Source: Pseudomonas vancouverensis (GTDB lineage Bacteria > Pseudomonadota > Gammaproteobacteria > Pseudomonadales > Pseudomonadaceae). From it: a stretch of 64,000 nucleotides of DNA. Positions 27,228 through 34,917 of this stretch are shown here, one piece after another; positions within the stretch are counted from its first letter, which is position 1, and the number at the start of each line of letters is the position of its first letter. The stretch is from the NCBI RefSeq assembly GCF_004348895.1, contig NZ_RRZK01000008.1, forward strand, positions 310,001 through 374,000, given 5' to 3'. A program made the translations under genes and the position numbers. Below the pieces are notes generated by a model that worked only from the letters and a program-made list of their open reading frames with translations, ran no database searches and was not told the DNA's origin.

Positions 27228-28730
27228 ATGTCTCTCGCGCTCGAACGTCTAGTCGCTGGCACGCCCATTCCTTTCGCCGGTAATCGTGTCACTGTCGTCA
27301 GCCCCGAACTGGCCGCACGCTTCCAGCCCGGTGACCACCTGCTGGTGGAGCAGGTCAGCGGCGAGTTGTTGCTGATTCCGGTGGCTGACCAGCAAGCGGC
27401 CAGCGTCGCGATCGAACGTGCCGAAGCGGCATTCAAGGCGCTGTCAGCGGTGCCGGAGCAAGCCATCAGCGCCTTCTTCGATCTGTTCGCCAAGGGCCTG
27501 GAAAGCCCTGGGTGCTGGGCGCTGATCGAAACCGCGAACCGCGCTGACATCGAGCGGGCCAAGGCACGCGGTCGTTCGACCACGCGTTTGCTCGCCGATG
27601 AGCGCATGCGTCGCGACATGATCGCCGGTTTGCGCGCCTGGCGTGACGCCGAAGCCACCCGGGGCAAAGTGGTCAGCTGCGTTGAGCATGACGGCTGGAA
27701 AGTCGAGCAAGTGGTCTCGCCCCTGGGCATCGTCGCCTTCGTTTTCGAAGGTCGACCGAATGTCTTCGCCGATGCCGCCGGTGTCTTGCGCACTGGCAAT
27801 ACCGCGGTGTTGCGCATTGGCAGCGATGCGCTGGGTACGGCGCAGGCGATCGTCACCCATGCGTTGAATCCGGCATTGAGTGAAGCCGGTTTGCCGGTCG
27901 GTGCGGTGTCGTTGGTGGAAAGCGTCAATCACGCTGCTGGCTGGGCGATGTTCGCTGATCGTCGACTGTCGCTGGCCGTGGCCCGGGGTTCAGGCCGTGC
28001 GGTCAGTCAGTTGGGCAGCATCGCGCAACAGGCCGGCACTGCCGTCAGCCTGCATGGCACCGGCGGCGCGTGGCTGGTTGCCGACACCGACGCTGATGCC
28101 CGGCGCTTCGCCGCGGTGGTGCGCAACTCCCTGGACCGCAAGGTCTGCAATACCCTGAACGTATGCCTGATCCATCGCGACCGCGCCGCAGAGCTTGTGC
28201 CATTGTTCCTTGATGCGCTGCAACAGGCGGGTAAAGCCCGTGGCCAGGGCTGCAAATTGCACATCGTCGAAGGCAGTGAGTCGTACCTGCCCAGCGAATG
28301 GCAGACGGCAACCGTCGAGGTGTATCGCGCCGAAGGTTATCAGACCGAAGCACAGGCTGAGCCGCTGCCCGAGGATCAACTGGGGCGGGAGTGGGAGTGG
28401 GAAGAGACCCCGGAAGTCAGCCTGAAAATTGTCGACGATCTGGACAGTGCCATCGCCTTGTTCAATCGCCACAGCCCGCAGTTCACGGTGTCGTTGATCA
28501 GCGACAGTGACGAGGCGCAGGATCGTTTCTACAACGCGGTCAACGCGCCTTTTGTCGGTAACGGCATCACCCGTTGGGTCGACGGCCAGTACGCGCTGAA
28601 CAAGCCGGAGCTGGGGCTTTCGAACTGGGAGAGCGGGCGGCTGTTTGCTCGCGGGGCGATTCTTTCGGGTGATGGTGTGTTCACTGTGCGTAGCCGCATG
28701 ACCCAGATCGATCTGGGCGTGAAGCGCTGA
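27228..28730 (+). CDS. Glutamate-5-semialdehyde dehydrogenase-like protein (ProA paralogue)
   Basis: A 500-residue aldehyde dehydrogenase-fold protein of the ProA group. It has the ProA stretches VFEGRPNVFADAAGVLRTGNTAVLRIGS and the catalytic cysteine near residue 307 in RKVCNTLNV. It is about 80 residues longer than a typical ProA: an extra N-terminal segment of about 60 residues (SLALERLVAGTPIPFAGNRV) and an acidic insertion near residue 380 (GREWEWEETPE). ProB is not beside it. It may use a related acyl-phosphate or semialdehyde in place of glutamyl phosphate, or act as a second proline-pathway enzyme. The ribosome-binding site is weak. Confidence 0.82.
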   Translation: MSLALERLVAGTPIPFAGNRVTVVSPELAARFQPGDHLLVEQVSGELLLIPVADQQAASVAIERAEAAFKALSAVPEQAISAFFDLFAKGLESPGCWALIETANRADIERAKARGRSTTRLLADERMRRDMIAGLRAWRDAEATRGKVVSCVEHDGWKVEQVVSPLGIVAFVFEGRPNVFADAAGVLRTGNTAVLRIGSDALGTAQAIVTHALNPALSEAGLPVGAVSLVESVNHAAGWAMFADRRLSLAVARGSGRAVSQLGSIAQQAGTAVSLHGTGGAWLVADTDADARRFAAVVRNSLDRKVCNTLNVCLIHRDRAAELVPLFLDALQQAGKARGQGCKLHIVEGSESYLPSEWQTATVEVYRAEGYQTEAQAEPLPEDQLGREWEWEETPEVSLKIVDDLDSAIALFNRHSPQFTVSLISDSDEAQDRFYNAVNAPFVGNGITRWVDGQYALNKPELGLSNWESGRLFARGAILSGDGVFTVRSRMTQIDLGVKR

Positions 28731-28740
28731 AACCCTTCCT

Positions 28741-28767
28741 CAGCGACCGCCGATAAGGCGGTCGCTG
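28741..28767. terminator. Terminator hairpin between the ProA-like gene and cynT
   Basis: CAGCGACCGCC and GGCGGTCGCTG form an 11-bp stem around GATAA. The gene pair is convergent. The T-tract is weak on both sides, so termination strength is uncertain. Confidence 0.6.
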
Positions 28768-28782
28768 CCGTTGTAGTTGTCA

Positions 28783-29442
28783 TCAAGCCGCTTGAACCAC
28801 GCTGGCCTGCACTGCGCAGGCGTTCGGGTGCTCGACCAGTGAGACGAAGCTGCGGCTGGTGCCGTCCAGTGCGTCGATCGAGCCGGTTTCGATGTCATAG
28901 ACCCAGCCATGCAGGTTCAACAGGCCTTTCTCCTGGGCCAGTCGCACGCTCGGGTGGGTCTGGATATTGGCCAGTTGTGCAATCACGTTCTCGCGCACCA
29001 TCGAACTGACCTTGGCCGCTTCATTGGCGTGAGGGCGCGATTCGTTGATCACCTTGGCCGATTCGGCGTGCTGCAGCCAGCCGCTGACGGCGGGCAGGTG
29101 ATCCATGCAGGTGCACTTGGCGACGGCGGTCATGGCGCCGCAATCGGAATGCCCGCAAATCACGATGTCAGTGACACCGAGCACGGCGACGGCGTATTCC
29201 ACCGTGGCCGACACCCCCCCGGGATGCGGGCTGTAGGACGGCACGATGTTGCCGGCATTGCGAATCACGAACAGTTCGCCGGGTTCCTGTTGCGTGAGCA
29301 ACTCGGGCACTACACGGCTGTCGGAGCAGGTGATGAACAAGGTGCCAGGGTGCTGCGTGGTGGCCAGGTGCTTGAACAGGTCGGTGCGTTGCGGAAAGGC
29401 TTCTTGCTGGAACTTCAGGAAACCGTCGATGAGCGCTTTCAT
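28783..29442 (-). CDS. cynT: Beta-class carbonic anhydrase of the cyanate operon
   Basis: A 219-residue zinc enzyme that interconverts CO2 and bicarbonate. Zinc ligands and the catalytic dyad are visible as Cys39-Ser-Asp41-Ser-Arg in [10 protein letters not shown] and His-x-x-Cys in [10 protein letters not shown]. It lies 74 bp downstream of cyanase on the same strand, and in cyanate operons CynT regenerates the bicarbonate consumed by cyanase, so the neighbour defines the role. The start has GGAG nine bases upstream. Confidence 0.93.
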   Translation of the reverse strand: MKALIDGFLKFQQEAFPQRTDLFKHLATTQHPGTLFITCSDSRVVPELLTQQEPGELFVIRNAGNIVPSYSPHPGGVSATVEYAVAVLGVTDIVICGHSDCGAMTAVAKCTCMDHLPAVSGWLQHAESAKVINESRPHANEAAKVSSMVRENVIAQLANIQTHPSVRLAQEKGLLNLHGWVYDIETGSIDALDGTSRSFVSLVEHPNACAVQASVVQAA

Positions 29443-29516
29443 GGGGGCATTCTCCGGATCAATTGTGTGAGTGTTCCAATGGCCGGCCCGTACCGGCGGC
29501 GCGGGCCGGCCTGTGC

Positions 29517-29984
29517 TTAGAACGGACGCAGGGGCAGGAACTTGCCGTCCAGGGTGATCACGGCACGGGAGCCGCCTTCCGGGTCTTCGACTTTTTTCAT
29601 GTCGAGCTTGAAGTTGATCGCACTGATGATGCCGTCGCCGAACTGCTCGTGGACCAGGGCTTTGAGCGTGGTGCCATAGATCTGGATCATTTCGTAGAAG
29701 CGGTAGATGGTCGGGTCGGTGGGCACGCCCGAGAGGCTGCCGCGCAGCGGGATGATCTGCAGGTGAGCCACGGCATCGGCGTCCAGTTCGAGCTTGTCAC
29801 CGACCACTTCGGCGGCGCTTTGCGGCAGCGGGTGCTGACCGAGCAGGGCGGCGGTGACATAGGCCAGGCTCAGGCCGGTGCCGTCGGCCAGGTCCTGCCA
29901 GGACAGATTCTTGCGTGCCTTGGCGTCGAGGATGGCGGCGGTCAGGGTCAGGCTGCTGTCGTTGTAGGCGTGGGACTGTTGCAT
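29517..29984 (-). CDS. cynS: Cyanate hydratase (cyanase)
   Basis: A 155-residue cyanase that degrades cyanate with bicarbonate to ammonia and CO2. It has the POU-like helix-turn-helix N-terminal domain ([17 protein letters not shown]) and the catalytic C-terminal domain with Arg and Glu in [11 protein letters not shown] and Ser in [10 protein letters not shown]. The length matches E. coli CynS. The start at 29984 has AAGGAGA six bases upstream; the longer frame to 30029 is unsupported. It is the first gene of a cynS-cynT pair; the regulator CynR and an importer are not in the window. Confidence 0.94.
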   Translation of the reverse strand: MQQSHAYNDSSLTLTAAILDAKARKNLSWQDLADGTGLSLAYVTAALLGQHPLPQSAAEVVGDKLELDADAVAHLQIIPLRGSLSGVPTDPTIYRFYEMIQIYGTTLKALVHEQFGDGIISAINFKLDMKKVEDPEGGSRAVITLDGKFLPLRPF

Positions 29985-30074
29985 GGTGTATCTCCTTTCG
30001 GCAGTGCTGTTGCTTGGGTGTGAAGCCATCTTCAGCGGGATGGCTGATAGCGTCCAAGACCGATATGCAATGCA

Positions 30075-30097
30075 ATCTATAAGTGGTGCCTATAGAT
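30075..30097. promoter_or_regulatory. Candidate operator upstream of cynS
   Basis: ATCTATA-AGTGGTGCC-TATAGAT is a perfect 7-bp inverted repeat with a 9-bp spacer, centred about 100 bp upstream of the cynS start. Its form fits a LysR-type binding site (AT-rich arms with T-N11-A), which would suit a CynR-like regulator encoded elsewhere. Confidence 0.45.
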
Positions 30098-30138
30098 GGG
30101 AGATGCCAGCGCGTTGCGTCAGTGCAGTGTTCAAATAA

Positions 30139-30175
30139 AAAATGGCCTGCGTCTTAAAAAGAGGCAGGCCATTTT
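30139..30175. terminator. Bidirectional terminator downstream of the 109-residue gene
   Basis: AAAATGGCCTGC (30139-30150) pairs with GCAGGCCATTTT (30164-30175), and the stem extends almost to an AAA loop. The minus strand reads a T-rich tail, suiting termination of the gene that ends at 30193. Confidence 0.75.
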
Positions 30176-30192
30176 ATTTATCAAATTGGATA

Positions 30193-30522
30193 TCAGTAGA
30201 ACCGGTCAATGACCCGAACTTCATTGTTGTTCTGCATCGAATCCCACGCCTGTTTCAGCGTTTGCAGAACATTGCCGATGAAGTCCTTGTCGGCCGCGGC
30301 TTTTTTGCCGACATAACCGTGGCCGCGACGGTACATCTTCAGTCGGGCCAGCAGGTTCTGGTTGTTCTGGTCGAATTCCGCTTCATGAGCATGCGGCGAC
30401 AGGCAGTCGATATGAACCTGGCCCGACTTGCTGATCCACAGAATATGGCTGTCATGGCTGTCTTTTTTAGCCGCGAACATACGAGCCAGTTCTTCGATAG
30501 TAGGTTGATTGTTCAGATTCAT
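30193..30522 (-). CDS. Conserved-looking small protein, unknown function
   Basis: A 109-residue soluble protein with no signal peptide or membrane segment. It is hydrophilic with a mixed alpha/beta composition; notable are TIEELARMFAAKKDSHDSHILWISKSG and a basic KMYRRGHGYVGKKAAADKDFIG region. Codon use is coding-like and a terminator follows the stop. I do not recognise the family. It is a monocistronic gene upstream of an unusual gap. Confidence 0.72.
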   Translation of the reverse strand: MNLNNQPTIEELARMFAAKKDSHDSHILWISKSGQVHIDCLSPHAHEAEFDQNNQNLLARLKMYRRGHGYVGKKAAADKDFIGNVLQTLKQAWDSMQNNNEVRVIDRFY

Positions 30523-31046
30523 GATAAAGCCCCTTGACCAATTGGTGATCTTTCTAAAGTTGATTCGCTAATACAGGTAGCCCATCGGTTAGTTGATCCC
30601 TGGCACCGAAACCAGGACGTCAGCGTTCGACCGCCATAAAGGGCGGGGTCCTGCGTCTGTTGCATGTAGTCGTGTTGAATAACTGCTACGCAATAGCGTC
30701 ACAACGAAGAGAAGCGGCGAAAACCTTAAGGCCATTGCCGACGTTTTCAGGGTCGGCCACAAGCGTCATGAGGATTGCTCGCCAAGTCTTCTCGCCCTTG
30801 TACTGGACGTTCAGGCCAGGTCAGCTTCTTCAATCTGCCTTGTGGGCAGCGTGTATCCGGGAAAAACAGCTCGGCGGTCAGACGAGCTTGCTCAAACATG
30901 TTGCCTGTACTCCCGATCGGGGAGACGGCTTCATCATGCAAGGGCCAAACGGACGAGTCAACGGTTTTGTAGTGATTATTTTTGGTCACTACATATTGTC
31001 CGACAAAGCCGTTGGGAATTAGCGCGGATGACGGGAGGAGGGGTGG
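30523..31046. other. 524-bp gap without a convincing gene; holds a long imperfect hairpin
   Basis: No convincing coding sequence. A minus-strand frame (30747-30989, extended upstream by a few codons) is open for about 100 codons but has no clear start or ribosome-binding site. At 30959-31014 a long imperfect hairpin is present: CAACGGTTTTGT (30959-30970) pairs with ACAAAGCCGTTG (31003-31014), 11 of 12 bases, with an inner GTAGTGA/TCACTAC stem and a one-sided 10-nt bulge. The promoter of the 109-residue gene must lie near 30530-30600. Confidence 0.5.
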
Positions 31047-31550
31047 TCAGGTCTGTGGCGGCACAGACTCGAAGCGGTAAAAGGTGCAGAGGTGATGATC
31101 AACCCTGCGTTGATGCAGCGTGAGGCCGCTGACTGCAAGGCTTGGCATTACCGCGGCCCAGAACAGGCGTGCGGGCTGGTTCGCCTCGATATGGAAAATT
31201 TGCCATTGACCGGGGAATTGGCTCAAGAGGGTGGAAACGACAAATCGCGCGACACCCTGGCCACGGAGGCGGCGACTGACAAACAGGTAGCCGATGTTGT
31301 AGCGAGCGCCGGGCAGGTGTGTGTTCTCGTCGACCGTCACGAACCCGGCCAGTTCGCCATCGGCCTTGATCAGAAAGGGTCGGGTCCCGGGGTTTCGCCA
31401 GTAGTCCGGCATGGGCAGGATGCTGAAGAAACCGTGCTCGCCGAGTTTCAGTGGCAGCCATTCACTGAAGTCGTAGGTGTAGAACTGCATCAGGTTTTCG
31501 ATGGTTTGCAGTTCGTCCCGTTGGGCGGGATGAAGCGTGATCGATGGCAT
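31047..31550 (-). CDS. GNAT-family N-acetyltransferase
   Basis: A 167-residue acetyltransferase of the GNAT fold. The acetyl-CoA pyrophosphate-binding motif is RRLRGQGVAR (motif A, after the strand YNIGYLFVS), and the preceding strand has the FVTVDENT pattern. The protein begins ITLHPAQRDELQTIENLMQFY, as in many uncharacterised GNAT enzymes. The substrate is unknown. It lies 36 bp downstream of topB's neighbourhood on the same strand and may share its transcript. Confidence 0.85.
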   Translation of the reverse strand: MPSITLHPAQRDELQTIENLMQFYTYDFSEWLPLKLGEHGFFSILPMPDYWRNPGTRPFLIKADGELAGFVTVDENTHLPGARYNIGYLFVSRRLRGQGVARFVVSTLLSQFPGQWQIFHIEANQPARLFWAAVMPSLAVSGLTLHQRRVDHHLCTFYRFESVPPQT

Positions 31551-31586
31551 ATGCCTGGCTCCTGATTTCAGTGCACCACAGGAGCA

Positions 31587-33530
31587 TTATGGCTTGGCCT
31601 GCTTCGGCGCGCGGCGGGTTCCGCTGGCAGGTTTGCGTGGAGCGGCCTTGCGTTTTTTCTTCCACGGCGTAGCGGCGCGCCCGGAGGGCGGCGGGCCGCT
31701 GATGGAGAGGCTCAGACCGGCACAGCGACTGACCTGTTTGCTCATCCATGCCGCTTGTTTGGTGACGAATTCTTCAAGGCTCATTTCTCCACTTTGCACC
31801 ATGTCCAGCGCCTGTTCCCAGATGGCCGTGGTGCCCGGGTCGGCGATGGCGCGGGGCACGGCGTCGATCAGGCTGAAGGCGGCAGGTGTGGCGGCCAGTG
31901 CCTTACCGTTCTTGACCAGGTAACCACGGTCAAGCAGGCCCTGGATGATCGAGGCGCGGGTCGCCTCGGTGCCGATGCCGGTGGTGTCCTTGAGCTTTTG
32001 CTTGAGCAGCGGATCTTCCACCAGTTTGGCGACGTTTTTCATCGCCTTGATCAGGTCACCTTCGGTGAAGGGCTTGGGTGGTTGCGTCCACAGATCCTTG
32101 AGCTGTACACCGGCTACGCCGCACTCAATGCCTTCGGCCAGGTTGGGCAGCGTCTGCGGTGCCGGTGCTTCTCTTCCCTTGGCGGGTGCGAGTGCCTCGG
32201 GCAAGGCGCGCTTCCAGCCAGGTTCTATGATCTGTTTGCCCACGGCGCGCAGGGCTTCCCCGGCACAGTCGAAATCCGCCTGGGTGCGATCGTATTCGTG
32301 ATTGGGCAGGAACTGCGCCAGATAACGCGCGCGGATCAATGTATAGACCGCCCGATGCTTGCCGGTCAGGCGTTCGAGGTTCTTCGCGGCGGCGGTCGGG
32401 ATGATGCCGTGGTGAGCGCTGACCTTGGCATCGTTCCAGGCTCGGGAGCGTCGTTGCGGTTCAAGATGATCGTGCAAGGCGTTCAGCGCCGGGTCGGCTT
32501 GTCGCAGCGCTGCCAGAATGGCCGGCGCCTCGCTGTGCTGACTGAGCGGCAGGTATCCGCAGTCGCTGCGTGGATAAGTGATGACCTTGTGGGTTTCGTA
32601 AAGCGCCTGGGCAATGTCGAGGGTTTCCTGGGCGCCGAGACCGAGCTTTTTCGAGCAGACTTCCTGCAGGGTGCCCAGATCGAACGGCAGCGGCGCGACT
32701 TCACGCATGCGTTCGGTGCGCAACTTGATCACCCGGGCAGTGGCGGCTTGGCTCATGGCTGTGGCCGCCTGTTGCGCCAATGTCTGGTTCAGGCAGCGAT
32801 CCTGATCGTCGCAGACCTCGCTGGGGGCCCGCCATTGCGCGGTAAACGCGGTGCCGTTGTGCAGCAACTGCACGTCGATGGCCCAATAAGCGACGGGTAC
32901 GAAATCGGCAATGCTGCGGTCGTGATCAACGACCAGGCGCAAGGTCGGCGTTTGGACTCGACCGACCGGCAGCACGCCCTGATAACCGGACTGGCGCCCC
33001 AGCAACGTGAACAACCGGCTCATGTTCATGCCGATCAGCCAGTCGGCTCGCGAGCGGCCGAGGGCCGAGTGATAGAGGCTGAAGGTTTCGGCGCCTGGCT
33101 TGAGCGCGGCCAGGGCCTTGCGGATGGAGGCATCGTCCAGTGCCGACAGCCATAGCCGACGGATCGGCCCGCGGTAACGGCAATGTTCCACGAGCTCCCG
33201 GGCGATCATTTCGCCTTCACGGTCGGCGTCGGTGGCAATGATCAGTTCGCTGGCTTCGCCGAGCAGGCGCTTGACCGCCTTGTACTGGCTGGCAGTGCGC
33301 GGCTTGACGGTCATTTTCCACTGGTCGGGAATGATCGGCAGGTCCGCCAGCACCCAGCGCTTGTAGCGTGCGTCGTAGGCGTCCGGCGGGGCGGTCTCCA
33401 GCAGATGGCCGATGCACCAGGTGACCGTGACATCTGTTCCCAGCCAGCAGCCATCGCCCCGACGCTTCGCACCGAGCACGGTCGCAATGTCTTTGGCCTG
33501 GGAAGGTTTTTCACAGAGGTACAGCCGCAT
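31587..33530 (-). CDS. topB: DNA topoisomerase III
   Basis: A 647-residue type IA topoisomerase. It has the N-terminal TOPRIM domain (LYLCEKPSQAKDI, with ADREGE acidic motif and the DxD site), the SRADWLIGMNMSRL region, VLPVGRVQTPT, and the catalytic tyrosine near residue 319 in TYPRSDCGYLP. The C-terminus is a basic tail (KKKRKAAPRK) without zinc fingers, and the length equals that of E. coli TopB. Topo III decatenates replication intermediates and works with RecQ. The start was set at ATG 33530; GTG 33536 two codons upstream is possible. It is divergent from lexA2 across an intergenic region holding a LexA-type box. Confidence 0.94.
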   Translation of the reverse strand: MRLYLCEKPSQAKDIATVLGAKRRGDGCWLGTDVTVTWCIGHLLETAPPDAYDARYKRWVLADLPIIPDQWKMTVKPRTASQYKAVKRLLGEASELIIATDADREGEMIARELVEHCRYRGPIRRLWLSALDDASIRKALAALKPGAETFSLYHSALGRSRADWLIGMNMSRLFTLLGRQSGYQGVLPVGRVQTPTLRLVVDHDRSIADFVPVAYWAIDVQLLHNGTAFTAQWRAPSEVCDDQDRCLNQTLAQQAATAMSQAATARVIKLRTERMREVAPLPFDLGTLQEVCSKKLGLGAQETLDIAQALYETHKVITYPRSDCGYLPLSQHSEAPAILAALRQADPALNALHDHLEPQRRSRAWNDAKVSAHHGIIPTAAAKNLERLTGKHRAVYTLIRARYLAQFLPNHEYDRTQADFDCAGEALRAVGKQIIEPGWKRALPEALAPAKGREAPAPQTLPNLAEGIECGVAGVQLKDLWTQPPKPFTEGDLIKAMKNVAKLVEDPLLKQKLKDTTGIGTEATRASIIQGLLDRGYLVKNGKALAATPAAFSLIDAVPRAIADPGTTAIWEQALDMVQSGEMSLEEFVTKQAAWMSKQVSRCAGLSLSISGPPPSGRAATPWKKKRKAAPRKPASGTRRAPKQAKP

Positions 33531-33602
33531 AACCACCGTCGTCGATCAATGTGTCTGGGGGTGCACAGAATGGCGGTTGAAGCGTCTGCGGGCAATCATT
33601 AT

Positions 33603-33618
33603 CTGTATGCATGTACAG
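33603..33618. promoter_or_regulatory. LexA1-type SOS box
   Basis: CTGTATGCATGTACAG has the required CTG-N10-CAG and perfect outer 5-bp arms, and differs from CTGTATATATATACAG only at three central positions. It lies between topB and lexA2, 58 bp before the lexA2 start, so it could control either. Confidence 0.75.
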
Positions 33619-33668
33619 CTTTTTGTGTCCCGGGTGACTGACGGCTCTTGCCAGAAAAAAACCGGAAG

Positions 33669-33682
33669 AGTACAAATGTACT
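33669..33682. promoter_or_regulatory. LexA2-type operator AGTAC-N4-GTACT
   Basis: AGTAC-AAAT-GTACT is a perfect palindrome matching the GTAC-N4-GTAC motif reported for LexA2 of P. putida. It overlaps the lexA2 ribosome-binding site and start codon, a position suited to autorepression. Confidence 0.75.
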
Positions 33683-34293
33683 CCATGACGACTTTAACCC
33701 CCCGCCGTACTGCCATCCTGACTTTCATCCGCGAGCGCATCGCCGAGCATGGTCAGCCCCCGAGCCTCGCTGAAATCAGCGAGGCGTTCGGCTTTGCCTC
33801 CCGCAGCGTGGCGCGCAAGCATGTGCTGGCGCTGTCCGAGGCTGGCTTCATCGAGGTCAACCCGCATCAGGCCCGGGGTATTCGTCTGCTCGGGCAGCCG
33901 CCGCGTCCCGAGTTGCTCGATATTCCCGTGCTCGGTCGCGTGGCGGCCGGTGCACCGATTGGCGCCGATGCCGAGGTGCACAGCCGCTTGCTGCTCGATC
34001 CGTCGATGTTTTCCCGAGTGCCGGACTACATGCTGCGGGTGCGTGGCGACTCGATGATCGAAGACGGCATTCTCGACGGTGATCTGGTGGGCGTGCACCG
34101 CAGCCCCGAGGCGCTGAATGGCCAGATCGTCGTGGCGCGGCTTGACGGTGAGGTGACCATCAAGCGTTTCGAGCGGGTCGGTCACCTTGTCCGGCTGCTG
34201 CCGCGCAACCCCGCTTATCAGCCAATCATTGTCGACGCCGATCAGGACCTGGCCATCGAAGGCGTGTTCTGCGGTTTGTTGAGGCAAGGCTGA
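33676..34293 (+). CDS. lexA2: LexA2-type SOS repressor of the mutagenesis cassette
   Basis: A 205-residue LexA-fold repressor. The N-terminal winged helix (residues 5-65) has PSLAEISEAFGFASRSVARKHVLAL; the cleavage site Ala-Gly is in VAAGAP; the serine protease-like dyad is Ser126 (RGDSM) and Lys163 (TIKRF), 37 residues apart as in E. coli LexA. ATG 33676 has GGAAGAG five bases upstream; ATG 33685 is the alternative. It heads the lexA2-imuA-imuB-dnaE2 operon and overlaps imuA by one base. RecA-stimulated self-cleavage would derepress the operon after DNA damage. Confidence 0.93.
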   Translation: MYSMTTLTPRRTAILTFIRERIAEHGQPPSLAEISEAFGFASRSVARKHVLALSEAGFIEVNPHQARGIRLLGQPPRPELLDIPVLGRVAAGAPIGADAEVHSRLLLDPSMFSRVPDYMLRVRGDSMIEDGILDGDLVGVHRSPEALNGQIVVARLDGEVTIKRFERVGHLVRLLPRNPAYQPIIVDADQDLAIEGVFCGLLRQG

Positions 34294-34910
34294 TGGGTGC
34301 CGTCGTTGCGCTGGATACGCTGTTCAATGGTGGCCAGGTCTGGAAGGGCCGGCCTGCGCCGCCAAGTGCCAGCCCGCAACCCACCGGGCACGCCGTGCTG
34401 GACGCGGCGCTGCCCACCGGCGGCTGGCCGGAGGCGGCGTTGAGCGAAATTCTCCTGGCCGGGCAGGGCGTGGGCGAGTTGCAGCTGGTGTGGCCGACCC
34501 TGGCACGGCTGTCGGCGGCGGGCGAGCGTATCGTGCTGGTGGCGCCGCCGTTCGTGCCATACCCCCAGGCGTGGCAGAGCGCCGGGGTCGATCTGCGACA
34601 ACTGTCGATCATCCAGGCCAGTGAGCGCGATGCGCTGTGGGCGGCGGAACAATGCCTGCGCTCGGGCAGTTGCGGTGCCGTGCTGTGCTGGCCGCACAAG
34701 GCCGATGACCGTGCGTTGCGACGCTTGCAGGTGGCGGCGGAAACCGGTCAGACCCTGGCCTTTGCCTACCGCCCGATCAGTGAGGCCATCAACCCTTCGC
34801 CAGCGGCCTTGCGCATTGCCATCGATGCCAGGCCTGCGCAGTTACGGGTGCTCAAGTGCCGGGGCGGGCTGGCCCGTTCGGCACCCATTGCCTTTGCCGT
34901 GGGGCATTGA
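34293..34910 (+). CDS. imuA: ImuA, translesion-synthesis accessory protein
   Basis: A 205-residue SulA/RecA-related protein of the mutagenesis cassette. It begins with a PTGHAVLDAALPTGGWPEAALSEIL stretch that resembles the RecA core start but lacks a standard Walker A motif. ImuA binds RecA and ImuB in systems studied and is needed for damage-induced mutagenesis. Its ATG overlaps the lexA2 stop by one base (TGATG), and imuB begins seven bases after its stop. Confidence 0.92.
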   Translation: MGAVVALDTLFNGGQVWKGRPAPPSASPQPTGHAVLDAALPTGGWPEAALSEILLAGQGVGELQLVWPTLARLSAAGERIVLVAPPFVPYPQAWQSAGVDLRQLSIIQASERDALWAAEQCLRSGSCGAVLCWPHKADDRALRRLQVAAETGQTLAFAYRPISEAINPSPAALRIAIDARPAQLRVLKCRGGLARSAPIAFAVGH

Positions 34911-34917
34911 GGTTGCC

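Noticed and set aside
30747..30989. Minus-strand frame of about 80 codons (about 100 counting in-frame upstream codons)
   Set aside because: No ATG start, no convincing ribosome-binding site and no recognised family. It is kept only as a possible relic within the gap 30523-31046.
30959..31014. Bulged hairpin resembling an integron attC site
   Set aside because: The right end GTTGGGA and left end AGTCAAC do not fit the conserved attC core bases, and no integrase or cassette array is present.
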